Below are positions 28,357 through 37,200 of a DNA stretch of 64,000 bases, in pieces (the first letter of the stretch is position 1; every line of letters starts with the position of its first letter). Both the position numbers and the translations under genes were made by a program. The notes beneath the pieces are model-generated. The model was given only the letters and a program-made list of their open reading frames with translations. It ran no database searches and was not told the origin of the DNA. This DNA comes from Candidatus Saccharicenans subterraneus. Its GTDB lineage: Bacteria > Acidobacteriota > Aminicenantia > Aminicenantales > Saccharicenantaceae. The DNA lies in contig QUAH01000002.1 of the NCBI GenBank assembly GCA_003426165.1, forward strand, positions 62,001-126,000. The letters are read 5' to 3'.

Positions 28357-29124
28357 TTACTTGACCTGGACGGTATCTCCCTTTTCCACTGCCTCCCTGG
28401 CCGACATGATCCTGACGGTGGAAGTATTAACCTGGGTATCTATGACCACGACGTTGGCTATGGCTTCCCGGGGCAGGTTGGCTTTCTTATGGCGGAAAAC
28501 CGTCAGCTGCTGCCCTGGCTTTAATCCCTGGGCCGCGCCCAGGTTGATCAGAGCCCAGTGCCCGGTGGAAACGATATTGAAATCGGTGTCAAGATAGATG
28601 ACCTGGCCTTCCAGGCTCTCTCCAGGCTTCAGGTTGTTGTCATAACCCTGGTCCTTGCCGATGACCGTCGGTTTTTCTTCAAAGGGAATCAGGTAATTCC
28701 CCACCCTGATGTCGCCGCAGCCCTTTTCCACCTTGGCCACGCTGACCCGGTCTTCCAGGCGGATAATCCTGACCTTGCCCTTTTTCTGGGCGATATATCC
28801 GAGCTGGGGAATCGGCTGGCCGATGTCAATCGCCAGGAACATCTGGCCGATTTCCATCCCGTCTTCCTTACCCTTATTTATGTAGAAAGTATCGGAATCA
28901 ACCATCATGGCCCGTTCATCTTCCCGCTCGGAACCGATAATCTGGATCTCGGGCAGAGCTTTATCCCAGACCAGAACCGAGCAGTAAAGGTCGGTATCGG
29001 TCAGGAGGGGGTATTCTTCGGCAAAAACCCTGGCTTTCTGGACCTGGCTTTCCTGGGCCAGCAGGCCGAACACCAGTCCGGCAAAAATAAAAAGACAGAC
29101 GTTAATAATAAGGCTTTTTTTCAT
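28357..29124 (-). CDS. Secreted hypothetical protein
   Basis: Signal peptide MKKSLIINVCLFIFAGLVFGLLAQE; start at ATG 29124 more plausible than 29196; repeated beta-rich QTLTVFRHKKANLPREAIANVVVIDTQVNTSTVRI end. Confidence 0.6.
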   Translation of the reverse strand: MKKSLIINVCLFIFAGLVFGLLAQESQVQKARVFAEEYPLLTDTDLYCSVLVWDKALPEIQIIGSEREDERAMMVDSDTFYINKGKEDGMEIGQMFLAIDIGQPIPQLGYIAQKKGKVRIIRLEDRVSVAKVEKGCGDIRVGNYLIPFEEKPTVIGKDQGYDNNLKPGESLEGQVIYLDTDFNIVSTGHWALINLGAAQGLKPGQQLTVFRHKKANLPREAIANVVVIDTQVNTSTVRIMSAREAVEKGDTVQVK

Positions 29125-29276
29125 CTTGACACCTCTTGGCGTTATTTCTTCCACCTTGCGGCTATTATAATTTTGCTCCTTCCTGCCTGTCAACATAAAT
29201 TTAGTCGGGGCAAATTTTATTAATTGGAGTTATATTAACTTTTTTTTTGGCCGGAAATGGGCTAAAATTCAGGCGA

Positions 29277-30338
29277 ATGAAAGACCTGCTGACCGTGGCC
29301 CTGATCTTTGGCGGCCGCTCGGCCGAACACGAGATCTCCATAATTTCAGCCCGGGCCATCTATAAGAACCTCGACCGGAAAAAGTACCGGGTCTTATCCA
29401 TATACGTAACCAAGAAGGGAACCTGGAAGCTGGTTTCCTCGCCCGAGGTTACGGCCACGGCCCTGAGAGCCGGCCACGGCTTTTCCTTCCTGCCCTGGGA
29501 CGGCCGCAGAGAAAGACCCGCTATCAAGGCCGACGTCTATTTCCCCGTTCTCCATGGACCCTACGGCGAAGACGGGACCATCCAGGGCCTGCTGGAAATG
29601 GCCGATGTGCCTTACGTCGGGGCTCCGGTCCTGGCCTCGGCCATTGGCATGGACAAGGCAATTTTCAAGCACCTGCTGAGCCGGCTGGGCCTGCCGGTGG
29701 TGCCTTACCTTGTGCTGTACGAAGAAGACTGGAATAAGGACCGGAAGGATATTGAGAAAAAAATATTCCAGGAGCTTGGCCTGCCGTTGTTCGTCAAGCC
29801 GGCCAACCTTGGTTCCTCGGTGGGTATTTCAAAGGTAAAGAGCAAAAAAGAGCTGGCTCCGGCGGTCAGGCTGGCTTTCCGCTACGACCACAAGATCCTG
29901 GTGGAAAAGGCCATCAAGGGGCGCGAAATCGAATGCAGCGTCCTGGGCAACGAGCGACCACGGGCCTCGCTCCCGGGCGAGGTAATTCCCCACCGGGAGT
30001 TTTACGACTATGCCGACAAGTACCTGGAAGGCAAGACCAGGTTCCGTATCCCGGCCGGGCTGCCGGAAGACCTGACCAGGCGATTTCAGGAGCTGGCCGT
30101 GGCTTCCTTCCGGGCCATAGATGGTTGCGGAATGGCCCGGGTCGATTTTTTCCTGGAACAGGGAACCGGAAACATCTACATAAATGAAATAAACACCATT
30201 CCCGGTTTCACCGAAATAAGCATGTACCCCAGGCTGTGGGAAGTCAGCGGGCTGAGCTTCTCCCGGCTTTTAGACCGGCTGATTCAACTGGCCCTGCGCC
30301 GCCACCGCCTGAAAAAACGCTGCCTGGAAAGAACCTGA
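29277..30338 (+). CDS. ddl: D-alanine--D-alanine ligase
   Basis: VALIFGGRSAEHEISIISA, HGPYGEDGTIQGLLEMADVPYVGAPVLASAIGMDK, VKPANLGSSVGISKV, EINTIPGFTEISMYPRL. Confidence 0.95.
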   Translation: MKDLLTVALIFGGRSAEHEISIISARAIYKNLDRKKYRVLSIYVTKKGTWKLVSSPEVTATALRAGHGFSFLPWDGRRERPAIKADVYFPVLHGPYGEDGTIQGLLEMADVPYVGAPVLASAIGMDKAIFKHLLSRLGLPVVPYLVLYEEDWNKDRKDIEKKIFQELGLPLFVKPANLGSSVGISKVKSKKELAPAVRLAFRYDHKILVEKAIKGREIECSVLGNERPRASLPGEVIPHREFYDYADKYLEGKTRFRIPAGLPEDLTRRFQELAVASFRAIDGCGMARVDFFLEQGTGNIYINEINTIPGFTEISMYPRLWEVSGLSFSRLLDRLIQLALRRHRLKKRCLERT

Positions 30339-30341
30339 AAC

Positions 30342-30788
30342 ATGGGCAGAATCCTGGCCATCGACTTCGGCGACCGCCATCTCGGCCTGGCCCTGAGCGA
30401 CCCGCTGCAGTTTACCGCCCAGCCCTACGGCACCTATATCCTGAAAGAAAATGAGGCCGAAAACCGGGCCTTCTTCCAGAAACTGGTTGAAGAAAAAAAG
30501 GTTGAAGAAATTGTGCTGAGCTGGCCTCTGCGGATGGACGGAAGCGAGGGTCGCCGGGCCGAGGTCACCCGGGAATTTGCCGCCTGGCTGGAAAAGGTTA
30601 CCGGCCGGAAAGTAATTTTCTGGGACGAGCGGCTGACCACCCAGCAGGCCCAGAGAAAACTGGAAGGTTTCAGGGGCGACTACAGGGAAAAGAAGCGGAG
30701 GGAAGACCAGCTGGCCGCGGTCATCATCCTGGAAGCCTACCTGGAAAAGAAACGTCATCATGCCGATAACACCACGGAAGATAATTGA
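30342..30788 (+). CDS. ruvX: Putative pre-16S rRNA nuclease / Holliday junction resolvase YqgF (RuvX)
   Basis: MGRILAIDFGDRHLGLALSDPLQ, DERLTTQQAQRKL. Confidence 0.93.
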   Translation: MGRILAIDFGDRHLGLALSDPLQFTAQPYGTYILKENEAENRAFFQKLVEEKKVEEIVLSWPLRMDGSEGRRAEVTREFAAWLEKVTGRKVIFWDERLTTQQAQRKLEGFRGDYREKKRREDQLAAVIILEAYLEKKRHHADNTTEDN

Positions 30789-31788
30789 TATCCTGTTGCT
30801 TTTGCTGGTCCTGGCCAACCTCGGCCTGACCTATTACCTGGCCAGGGGCCTGAATACCGCTTGCTCGCCAGGAGACTCCGCCAGCGTTCTGGTAGAAAAG
30901 GGACAGGGCGTCGGCAGCATCGCTCAAACTCTCCGTAAGAGCGGATTGGTTAAGGATACCAGGGCTTTCCGCCTCGCCTATTCCCTTTATTACTCGCCCC
31001 GCTTTTTACGGGCGGGAGAATACGGGTTCGAGCCACCGCTTACCCAGAAAAGAATAATGCTCCAGATGATAGCCGGAAAGGTCCGACTTCACCCGATAAC
31101 CATACCGGAGGGCCTGACTTATAAAGAAATTGCCGGCCTGCTGGAAGAAAAAGCCTATCCCTTCCGCGGTTCGTTCCTGGAGGCCTGCCAGAAGACCGAG
31201 CTGATATCCGACCTGGACCCGAAGGCTAAGAACCTCGAAGGATACCTGTTCCCAGAAACCTATCATTTCCCGCGCGGCATTGAAGCCCTGGAAATGGTAA
31301 AGGCCATGGTCGAGCAGTTCAGGAAGAATTTCGGACCGGAAGAACTGGCCCGCACCGGGCAGTTGAACCTGACGGCCAGGGAAGTGGTCACGCTGGCTTC
31401 GCTGATTGAAAAGGAAACGTCAAGAGAAGAAGAAAAGCCGCTGGTCTCGGCAGTCTTTCACAACCGGCTGCGCCTGGGAATGAAACTCGATTGTGACCCG
31501 ACCATCATCTATGCCCTGAAACTGGAAGGCCGTTTTGACGGAAATTTGCGGCTCAGGGACAAGGACCTGGCCTCCCCCTACAATACCTACCTTTATCGCG
31601 GCCTGCCGCCGGGCCCCATCTGCAATCCTGGCCGGGCTTCGCTGCAGGCGGCCCTGCATCCGGCCCCGGTTGATTATTTATATTTTGTATCCCGGAATGA
31701 CGGCAGTCATGTCTTCAACCGCTCTTACCAGGAACACCTGAAAGCAGTTTCAAGATACCAGTTGAAAAACAGCCGGGGTTTAAGGTAG
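30760..31788 (+). CDS. mltG: Endolytic transglycosylase MltG
   Basis: TIPEGLTYKEIAGLLE, LEGYLFPETYHFPRG, TLASLIEKETSREEEKPLVSAVFHNRL, LDCDPTIIYAL, LPPGPICNPGRASLQAALHPA. Confidence 0.95.
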   Translation: MPITPRKIIDILLLLLVLANLGLTYYLARGLNTACSPGDSASVLVEKGQGVGSIAQTLRKSGLVKDTRAFRLAYSLYYSPRFLRAGEYGFEPPLTQKRIMLQMIAGKVRLHPITIPEGLTYKEIAGLLEEKAYPFRGSFLEACQKTELISDLDPKAKNLEGYLFPETYHFPRGIEALEMVKAMVEQFRKNFGPEELARTGQLNLTAREVVTLASLIEKETSREEEKPLVSAVFHNRLRLGMKLDCDPTIIYALKLEGRFDGNLRLRDKDLASPYNTYLYRGLPPGPICNPGRASLQAALHPAPVDYLYFVSRNDGSHVFNRSYQEHLKAVSRYQLKNSRGLR

Positions 31789-31894
31789 AATAATGGTGAG
31801 GTTTAGGTTATTATTTATTTTTGATCCTGTAAAATAAATTTACAACAAAGAGATAAAATCAGGCGAACGATAAGAAAAAATCCCCCTTCTTAGC

Positions 31895-31910
31895 TGGCAC
31901 GATTATTGCA
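31895..31910 (+). promoter_or_regulatory. sigma54 (-24/-12) promoter TGGCACG-ATTA-TTGCA
   Basis: Exact match to TGGCACG-N4-TTGCW consensus, 38 nt upstream of the 31948 ORF. Confidence 0.85.
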
Positions 31911-31947
31911 GTTAAGAAGCTGGTGAGAAGAATAAACAGGAGGAAAG

Positions 31948-33000
31948 ATGAATTTTAAGAAATTTTTCGCCCTTTCGCTGGTCCTGATTCTGACGCTGAC
32001 CTTAGCTTTCAATCTGGCTCAGGCCGAGCCTCAGAAGAAAGATCAGAAAAAAGACCAGAAAGCCAAGACCACCCTGCCCACCGACGTCAAAGCGCTGCTG
32101 GAGCAGGGACTGGCCACCCGCCAGGTTAAGCCGGACCTGCCCTTTAACTTCCATGGACATTACATTCTCCCGGCCAGAGGAACTTACATTGCCATTTTCA
32201 TCACCAGGATAAAGAATGCCGACCTGGAGTATGTCCAGACTCAATCCATCAGCGCCGGTGATAGTTACCAGACCGAGTCCGACATTTTCTTCCAGATCTA
32301 TCAGAATGACGGGCCCACCCCCAAGCTTATGACCGAGAATAAAGCCTACAGCCAGTTCTCCATACCGGCCGGTGAATACAATCCCGAAGGCGAGAGCTGC
32401 TACTACCTCGGCTATCCGCTGCCGGCCGGAAAATACATCCTGGCCGCGGCCCTGGGCAACAGGAAGACCAAGAAGATAGGAACAACCTACTACGAGTTCG
32501 AAATTCCCCGCTACGAGGACAGCTACAAGAACGGCCAGATGGAAACCACCAGCCTGTTGTTGCTGAAGAATTACGAGCAGCTGGACACAGCCGAAAACTA
32601 TCCCAACTTCCACAAGGATTACTTTGGCTGGATGATCCTGAAGGCCTACCCCTACACCGAGATGAGGTTCAAACCGAACGACCAGCCCACCCTGATGTTC
32701 ATGATTTATGGGTCCAAGTTCGACGAGAGCCAGAAGGCCGCGCTGGAAATAAACTTTGACATCCGCAAGGGAGATACCAAGATTGTGGCCTTTACCCCGA
32801 TGACCTACGAATCACCATTCATCGAGCAGCCCATCCCCATCCCGGCCGCCAAGCAGGTTAAGGTAACAGACGACAAGGGAGAGAGGGTGGAAAGCCGTCC
32901 GCTGGAAGGCGGCGGTTACGAGCTGGTCATCAGCATCAAGGATAAGATCGGCGGGACCACCCTGGAAAAGAGAGTCCCCTTCGAACTGGTCGTTGAGTAA
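31948..33000 (+). CDS. Secreted hypothetical protein
   Basis: Signal peptide MNFKKFFALSLVLILTLTLAFNLAQA; long ORF with RBS aggagga. Confidence 0.75.
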   Translation: MNFKKFFALSLVLILTLTLAFNLAQAEPQKKDQKKDQKAKTTLPTDVKALLEQGLATRQVKPDLPFNFHGHYILPARGTYIAIFITRIKNADLEYVQTQSISAGDSYQTESDIFFQIYQNDGPTPKLMTENKAYSQFSIPAGEYNPEGESCYYLGYPLPAGKYILAAALGNRKTKKIGTTYYEFEIPRYEDSYKNGQMETTSLLLLKNYEQLDTAENYPNFHKDYFGWMILKAYPYTEMRFKPNDQPTLMFMIYGSKFDESQKAALEINFDIRKGDTKIVAFTPMTYESPFIEQPIPIPAAKQVKVTDDKGERVESRPLEGGGYELVISIKDKIGGTTLEKRVPFELVVE

Positions 33001-33027
33001 CCAATAGAAGAATAAAGCTACATCTCA

Positions 33028-33070
33028 GGGGGCAGCCGGTGAATCCGGCTGTCCCCTTTTTTATTTTTTA
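33028..33070 (+). terminator. Rho-independent terminator
   Basis: gggggcagccgg-tgaat-ccggctgtcccc followed by ttttttattttt. Confidence 0.88.
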
Positions 33071-33427
33071 AGATTGCTTTCCTTCCATCTATCAACCTAT
33101 CAATGCCATCTGAACCTGCAACCTGAAGGAAGAAATTCCTCTGCCCACACCCGTCATGACGCCAGGCAGAAAGGTCTTGACCTTCCTCAAACATAGGTAA
33201 TAACCAACTGATTAAGAAAAGAGACCAGGGGTGAATTAATTCAGGTCAGATGGTTAAGGACATGCGTTTGATAAGAGGTAATCTATTACTCGAAACTTGA
33301 GATGATATGATCAAGCTTATGGCCATTAACAGACCGAAACCCGCCGCCAGCAGACCCCGGGAAATCTTCTGAGAGGCAAGGCACCCGGCCTGACTTAGCT
33401 GCTTTATACTGTGAGAGCGATAATAAG

Positions 33428-34384
33428 TTATTTTTTCAGATATTCCAGCAATTGCCTGGCCAGGCCGGCCTTTTCATGCTGGGGGGCCAGCTCTATGAAC
33501 TTCTCCAGGCTGGCGATAGCTTCGGCCTTCTTATTCTGACTGATGTAAATGGACCCCATCTGAAAATAGGCCTCGGCATAATCAGGTTTAAGCTCCACCA
33601 CCTTTTGAAAATGCCCGAGGGCCTCTTCTCCCTGGCCCAGGTTCACCAGGCAGGCGCCAAGGTTATAATGGGCATCCGGGTCATTGGGACTGAGCTCCAC
33701 CGCTTTCCGGTAATATCCGGCGGCCGCTTCATACTGCTCCTCCTTTGCCAGGAGTTCCCCCAGCTCCTTGTTGGCGCTGAAGCTATTCGGATTGAGCTGA
33801 ACCGCCTGGCTGAAAGCCTCCCTGGCCTCGCAGAGCTTATTCAGCTTCTTGTAGGCCAGGCCCAGGTTGAAATGATAGGCCCAGTTACTGGAGCTAAGAC
33901 CGATGGCCTCCTGGTATCCGGCCACGGCCTTCTCGTAGTCCTGCTTGTTGTAAAACTCATTGGCCTTCATGAAAGCCCTGTCGGCTCCGGACAGGCTCTT
34001 GGCCGCTCGCTCATCGGCCGTTTCCAGTTTTATCGTTTCCATGTTGGTGTCGCCATCGATTTCCACGTGAACTTCAAAGGTTTTCGGCAGGAAGCCTTCC
34101 TTCTTGATGGTGACCTGGTAATAACCAGGATAGATGCCCACCTGGACAAACCGGCCATCCTTGTCTGTCCTGGTTTCATACCTTTGAGCGGCCGTGCGTG
34201 TTGAAACAATGGTAATCGTGGCCTTCTCAACGGGATTATCCTGGGAATCCACCACCGTGCCCCGGAGCTTGCCACTCACCTGGGCCAGCCCGTTAGTGGA
34301 TAAAAATATTAACAGTACTGAAACAACCAGGACATAGACTATGAGTTTCTTATTGTTCATTGACCGCTCCTTTATGTAATCCAT
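33428..34384 (-). CDS. Carboxypeptidase-regulatory-like domain plus TPR protein
   Basis: GKLRGTVVDSQDNPVEKATITIVSTRT...YYQVTIKKEGFLPKTF then five or more TPR units. Confidence 0.85.
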   Translation of the reverse strand: MDYIKERSMNNKKLIVYVLVVSVLLIFLSTNGLAQVSGKLRGTVVDSQDNPVEKATITIVSTRTAAQRYETRTDKDGRFVQVGIYPGYYQVTIKKEGFLPKTFEVHVEIDGDTNMETIKLETADERAAKSLSGADRAFMKANEFYNKQDYEKAVAGYQEAIGLSSSNWAYHFNLGLAYKKLNKLCEAREAFSQAVQLNPNSFSANKELGELLAKEEQYEAAAGYYRKAVELSPNDPDAHYNLGACLVNLGQGEEALGHFQKVVELKPDYAEAYFQMGSIYISQNKKAEAIASLEKFIELAPQHEKAGLARQLLEYLKK

Positions 34385-34441
34385 GACTTGCTTTCGGACG
34401 GAGATTCAGACTGACTTGAATCCCGCCTATATTATAGCTTT

Positions 34442-36526
34442 TCATTTTCTCCTTTTTAAATCTTCCAGCCAGGATTTGATGGCCGGCTGGTCGGGCAGCA
34501 GCGACAGGGATTTTTCCAGGAACTTTATGGCCTGCTCCCGCTCGCCCAGGTTCTGATAAACTTCGGCCGCCAGGTTGAGAACGCTGACTTCGGTGGCTTC
34601 GGCCAGCAGCCCGTCCACGTAGCCCCTGGCCGAAGTCCAATCCTTCAGCCGGGCATAATCCAGGGCGATAACTTTGGCCGCTTCCCTGTCCCTTTTTGTT
34701 TCATAGACAGTTAGCGCTGCCGATAACGACCCGCGGTAGTCGCCCAGGGCCAACAGGGTTCGGGCCAGCAGCAGCCGGCTTTCCGGTTCGTCGCGAGAAG
34801 CCAGTATCTCTTCCAGGATTTTCCTGGCCTCCTGGTAGTTGCCTTTAAGAAAATGCTGGCCGGCCAGCATTTTCAGGAAATCCGGCGAGGGCATAGCCCC
34901 ATGCAACCGTCCCAATACCCAGGGAGCAGTCAGGGCTGGCTGGGAAAGAACGATCAGGTTTTCCCTGACCGTCTCCAGGGTCTTGTTTCCATCAATAAGA
35001 GAAACTTCCACCCGGTAATACCCAGGTCTTATCTGGCCGAGGTCCACCGGCTCCAGCCGCAGGATATTGCCGGGCTGGAGGGCTTCCTTCAGAAGCATCG
35101 TTCGGCACTCAGGACTGGCTTCCGAATCCAGGCTCCTGAGGCAGAACTGGACCCTGGCCTCAGCCGGCCATCCCCGGTCAGACAGAAGCCAGCAGAGAAC
35201 CTGTAACTTCTCGGTCGGGGAAAATTCATTCCGGGCACTGACCAGGTATTCCTGTCCCTTGAAGGAAAAGGCTTTAACCCTGCCGGCCTGAAGGGGACTG
35301 GCCGCATGGTATAAAACCAGGGGGCTCAGGAAGCGGCCGGAATCTGGACCGGGAACCTTCAGGCTTGTTTCCCAGGATGTAAAATCCCGGGAGGTCTTAT
35401 TCTTGAGAAGAATCAATAGCTTGTATTCACCGGGCAGAACCGGAAACAGGTCCTGGAAGGCCAGCCTCTGGCGGGAGCGGGCCTGGAATTGCTCCCTGTT
35501 TAACCTGAGCGGAACTTCTTCTGTCCGGCTCAAAACCGGCTGACCCGCTAAATCCTCCAGCCTGACAGTAAGCTCGTAGGTGGCCGAATAAACCCCGCTG
35601 ACCTCGGCGAAATTAATCTTATCGGGCTCAATGGACCAGTGGATGAAATAATTCTGGCCCTCGGGAAATACCCTGGCCACGGCATTGGAGTTTATGAAAT
35701 TATGCGAATAATCAACTTCGACCAGGTCCTTGTAGCTCAGGTAGTTCTTAACATAGGCCGAAGGAAATTTTTTCTCAGGAAGGGACTTAACGGTGGCAAT
35801 GATGGTCTGGGAGGTTAGCGAACTGAAACCGTCCTGCTGTTCTTCCGGCAAGTAGCTTATGGCCGCCTTGGCCAGCTCGGCATTTATGGCCTTAATCACT
35901 TCCAGGGCCTTACTCCGGTTTAACTGGGCGGAGGACATGGAAGGGATGACCAGCTTCTCCGGTCCTTCAACGCCCGGGTAATAAAGACGGTAATCACCCG
36001 AACCTTCTGGCTGGTAGAAGATAAGGTAGAAGTATCCAGGCAGGCCGTACTTCGGGTCGCCCTGGTAGAACCAGAGTTCCATCGGCCAGATATCGGACTG
36101 GGTGGCAAAAACCTGGCGTTCCCGGGGTTTGCCGAGCAACAGGTAAAAGTAGCCACGCTCGGTCAGGCAACCCCTCTTGGAAGAGCCGATTCCGAAATAC
36201 CTGTCGGCAAAGTGGACCCGTTCCATGTATTCACGGTAGAATTCGTTTTCGTTGGTATCGGGGATGGGGTCCCTGACCTTCCAGAACAGGCTGATGAACC
36301 GGTCGCGCTCCTGCTCGGTCTTCAGCTTGAAGAAGACTTCCTTTTCAGCCCCGGTGATGATCGGGGTAACCATTTCCAGCCAGTCTTTCTGGGCCGGAGT
36401 CAGCTCATCGATTGAATCCTTCTGCTTCTGTCCGGTAGCCCGGGCGGGCCCGGCCTGAACTAAAAACAAGCACAAGACCGCTGACAAGAACAAACACTTC
36501 GAACTTTTGAAACTTTTTCTGAACAT
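34442..36526 (-). CDS. GWxTD-domain-containing TPR protein
   Basis: RDRFISLFWKVRDPIPDTNENEFYREYMERVHFADRYFG...GCLTERGYFYLLLGKPRERQVF...ELWFYQG; C-terminal TPR. Confidence 0.82.
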   Translation of the reverse strand: MFRKSFKSSKCLFLSAVLCLFLVQAGPARATGQKQKDSIDELTPAQKDWLEMVTPIITGAEKEVFFKLKTEQERDRFISLFWKVRDPIPDTNENEFYREYMERVHFADRYFGIGSSKRGCLTERGYFYLLLGKPRERQVFATQSDIWPMELWFYQGDPKYGLPGYFYLIFYQPEGSGDYRLYYPGVEGPEKLVIPSMSSAQLNRSKALEVIKAINAELAKAAISYLPEEQQDGFSSLTSQTIIATVKSLPEKKFPSAYVKNYLSYKDLVEVDYSHNFINSNAVARVFPEGQNYFIHWSIEPDKINFAEVSGVYSATYELTVRLEDLAGQPVLSRTEEVPLRLNREQFQARSRQRLAFQDLFPVLPGEYKLLILLKNKTSRDFTSWETSLKVPGPDSGRFLSPLVLYHAASPLQAGRVKAFSFKGQEYLVSARNEFSPTEKLQVLCWLLSDRGWPAEARVQFCLRSLDSEASPECRTMLLKEALQPGNILRLEPVDLGQIRPGYYRVEVSLIDGNKTLETVRENLIVLSQPALTAPWVLGRLHGAMPSPDFLKMLAGQHFLKGNYQEARKILEEILASRDEPESRLLLARTLLALGDYRGSLSAALTVYETKRDREAAKVIALDYARLKDWTSARGYVDGLLAEATEVSVLNLAAEVYQNLGEREQAIKFLEKSLSLLPDQPAIKSWLEDLKRRK

Positions 36527-37200
36527 TTTATTTGACTACGATTATCCTTTCCGATTCTGACTTTAGCAGCTGAACGGGAATGGCCCGGTCAGCGCAGGCA
36601 CCTCTCGCCGGGATTGCCCGCAAGCCCATTTTACCAAATCCGCCAGGATTAATCTTCACTCCCATAACAAACGATAAACTTCACAGAACCCTGGGTTGTC
36701 ACAGGTCTGCCACCTATTAAAACCACAGGAGTCGGGAATTGGTTCCCCCGTGCCCGGACATAACGCCCATGCCCCGCCTGACCAGGAGACAGGCCGCGAT
36801 CCTGAATTTGTATGCCAGGCAATGTGCTCACCCGGTCGAGCTTGTTCCAGAAGTGCTCATCCATAAAGTTTCTGTTTGCAATCCGCTTCTGCCAGTCACC
36901 CCCAGCCTGTCTGACAAATTACCCGATTATTTTTTCTGGCGGGTATCCGCTACAAACTTCATGTTCTCTACATGTTAAGAATCATAAGTGGCTGGCTGAT
37001 AATATTTATTTTATTTAAGTTGCTTTTATGGTATCTTGTGTCGAGTTATTTTTTTGAATGAATAGGAAAGTTTAATTTTTACCATAACCAGATCCAATTT
37101 CACAGAGAAAAGGGGGTGCCCAAAAATTTAAAACAAATTACTAATTCCACAGGTTTTATCCGGCTCAAACAATTCTGTTGATTTTTGAGAGGAGTGAAAA

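Noticed and set aside
33236-33262. GGTTAAGGACATGCG in the 33-kb intergenic region resembling the element core
   Set aside because: Match too short, has an insertion, and no adjacent promoter at the 16-nt spacing
36649-36864. 71-aa minus-strand ORF in the gap before TonB receptor 1
   Set aside because: No recognisable family, no RBS signal I could identify; may be a decayed fragment but unsupported
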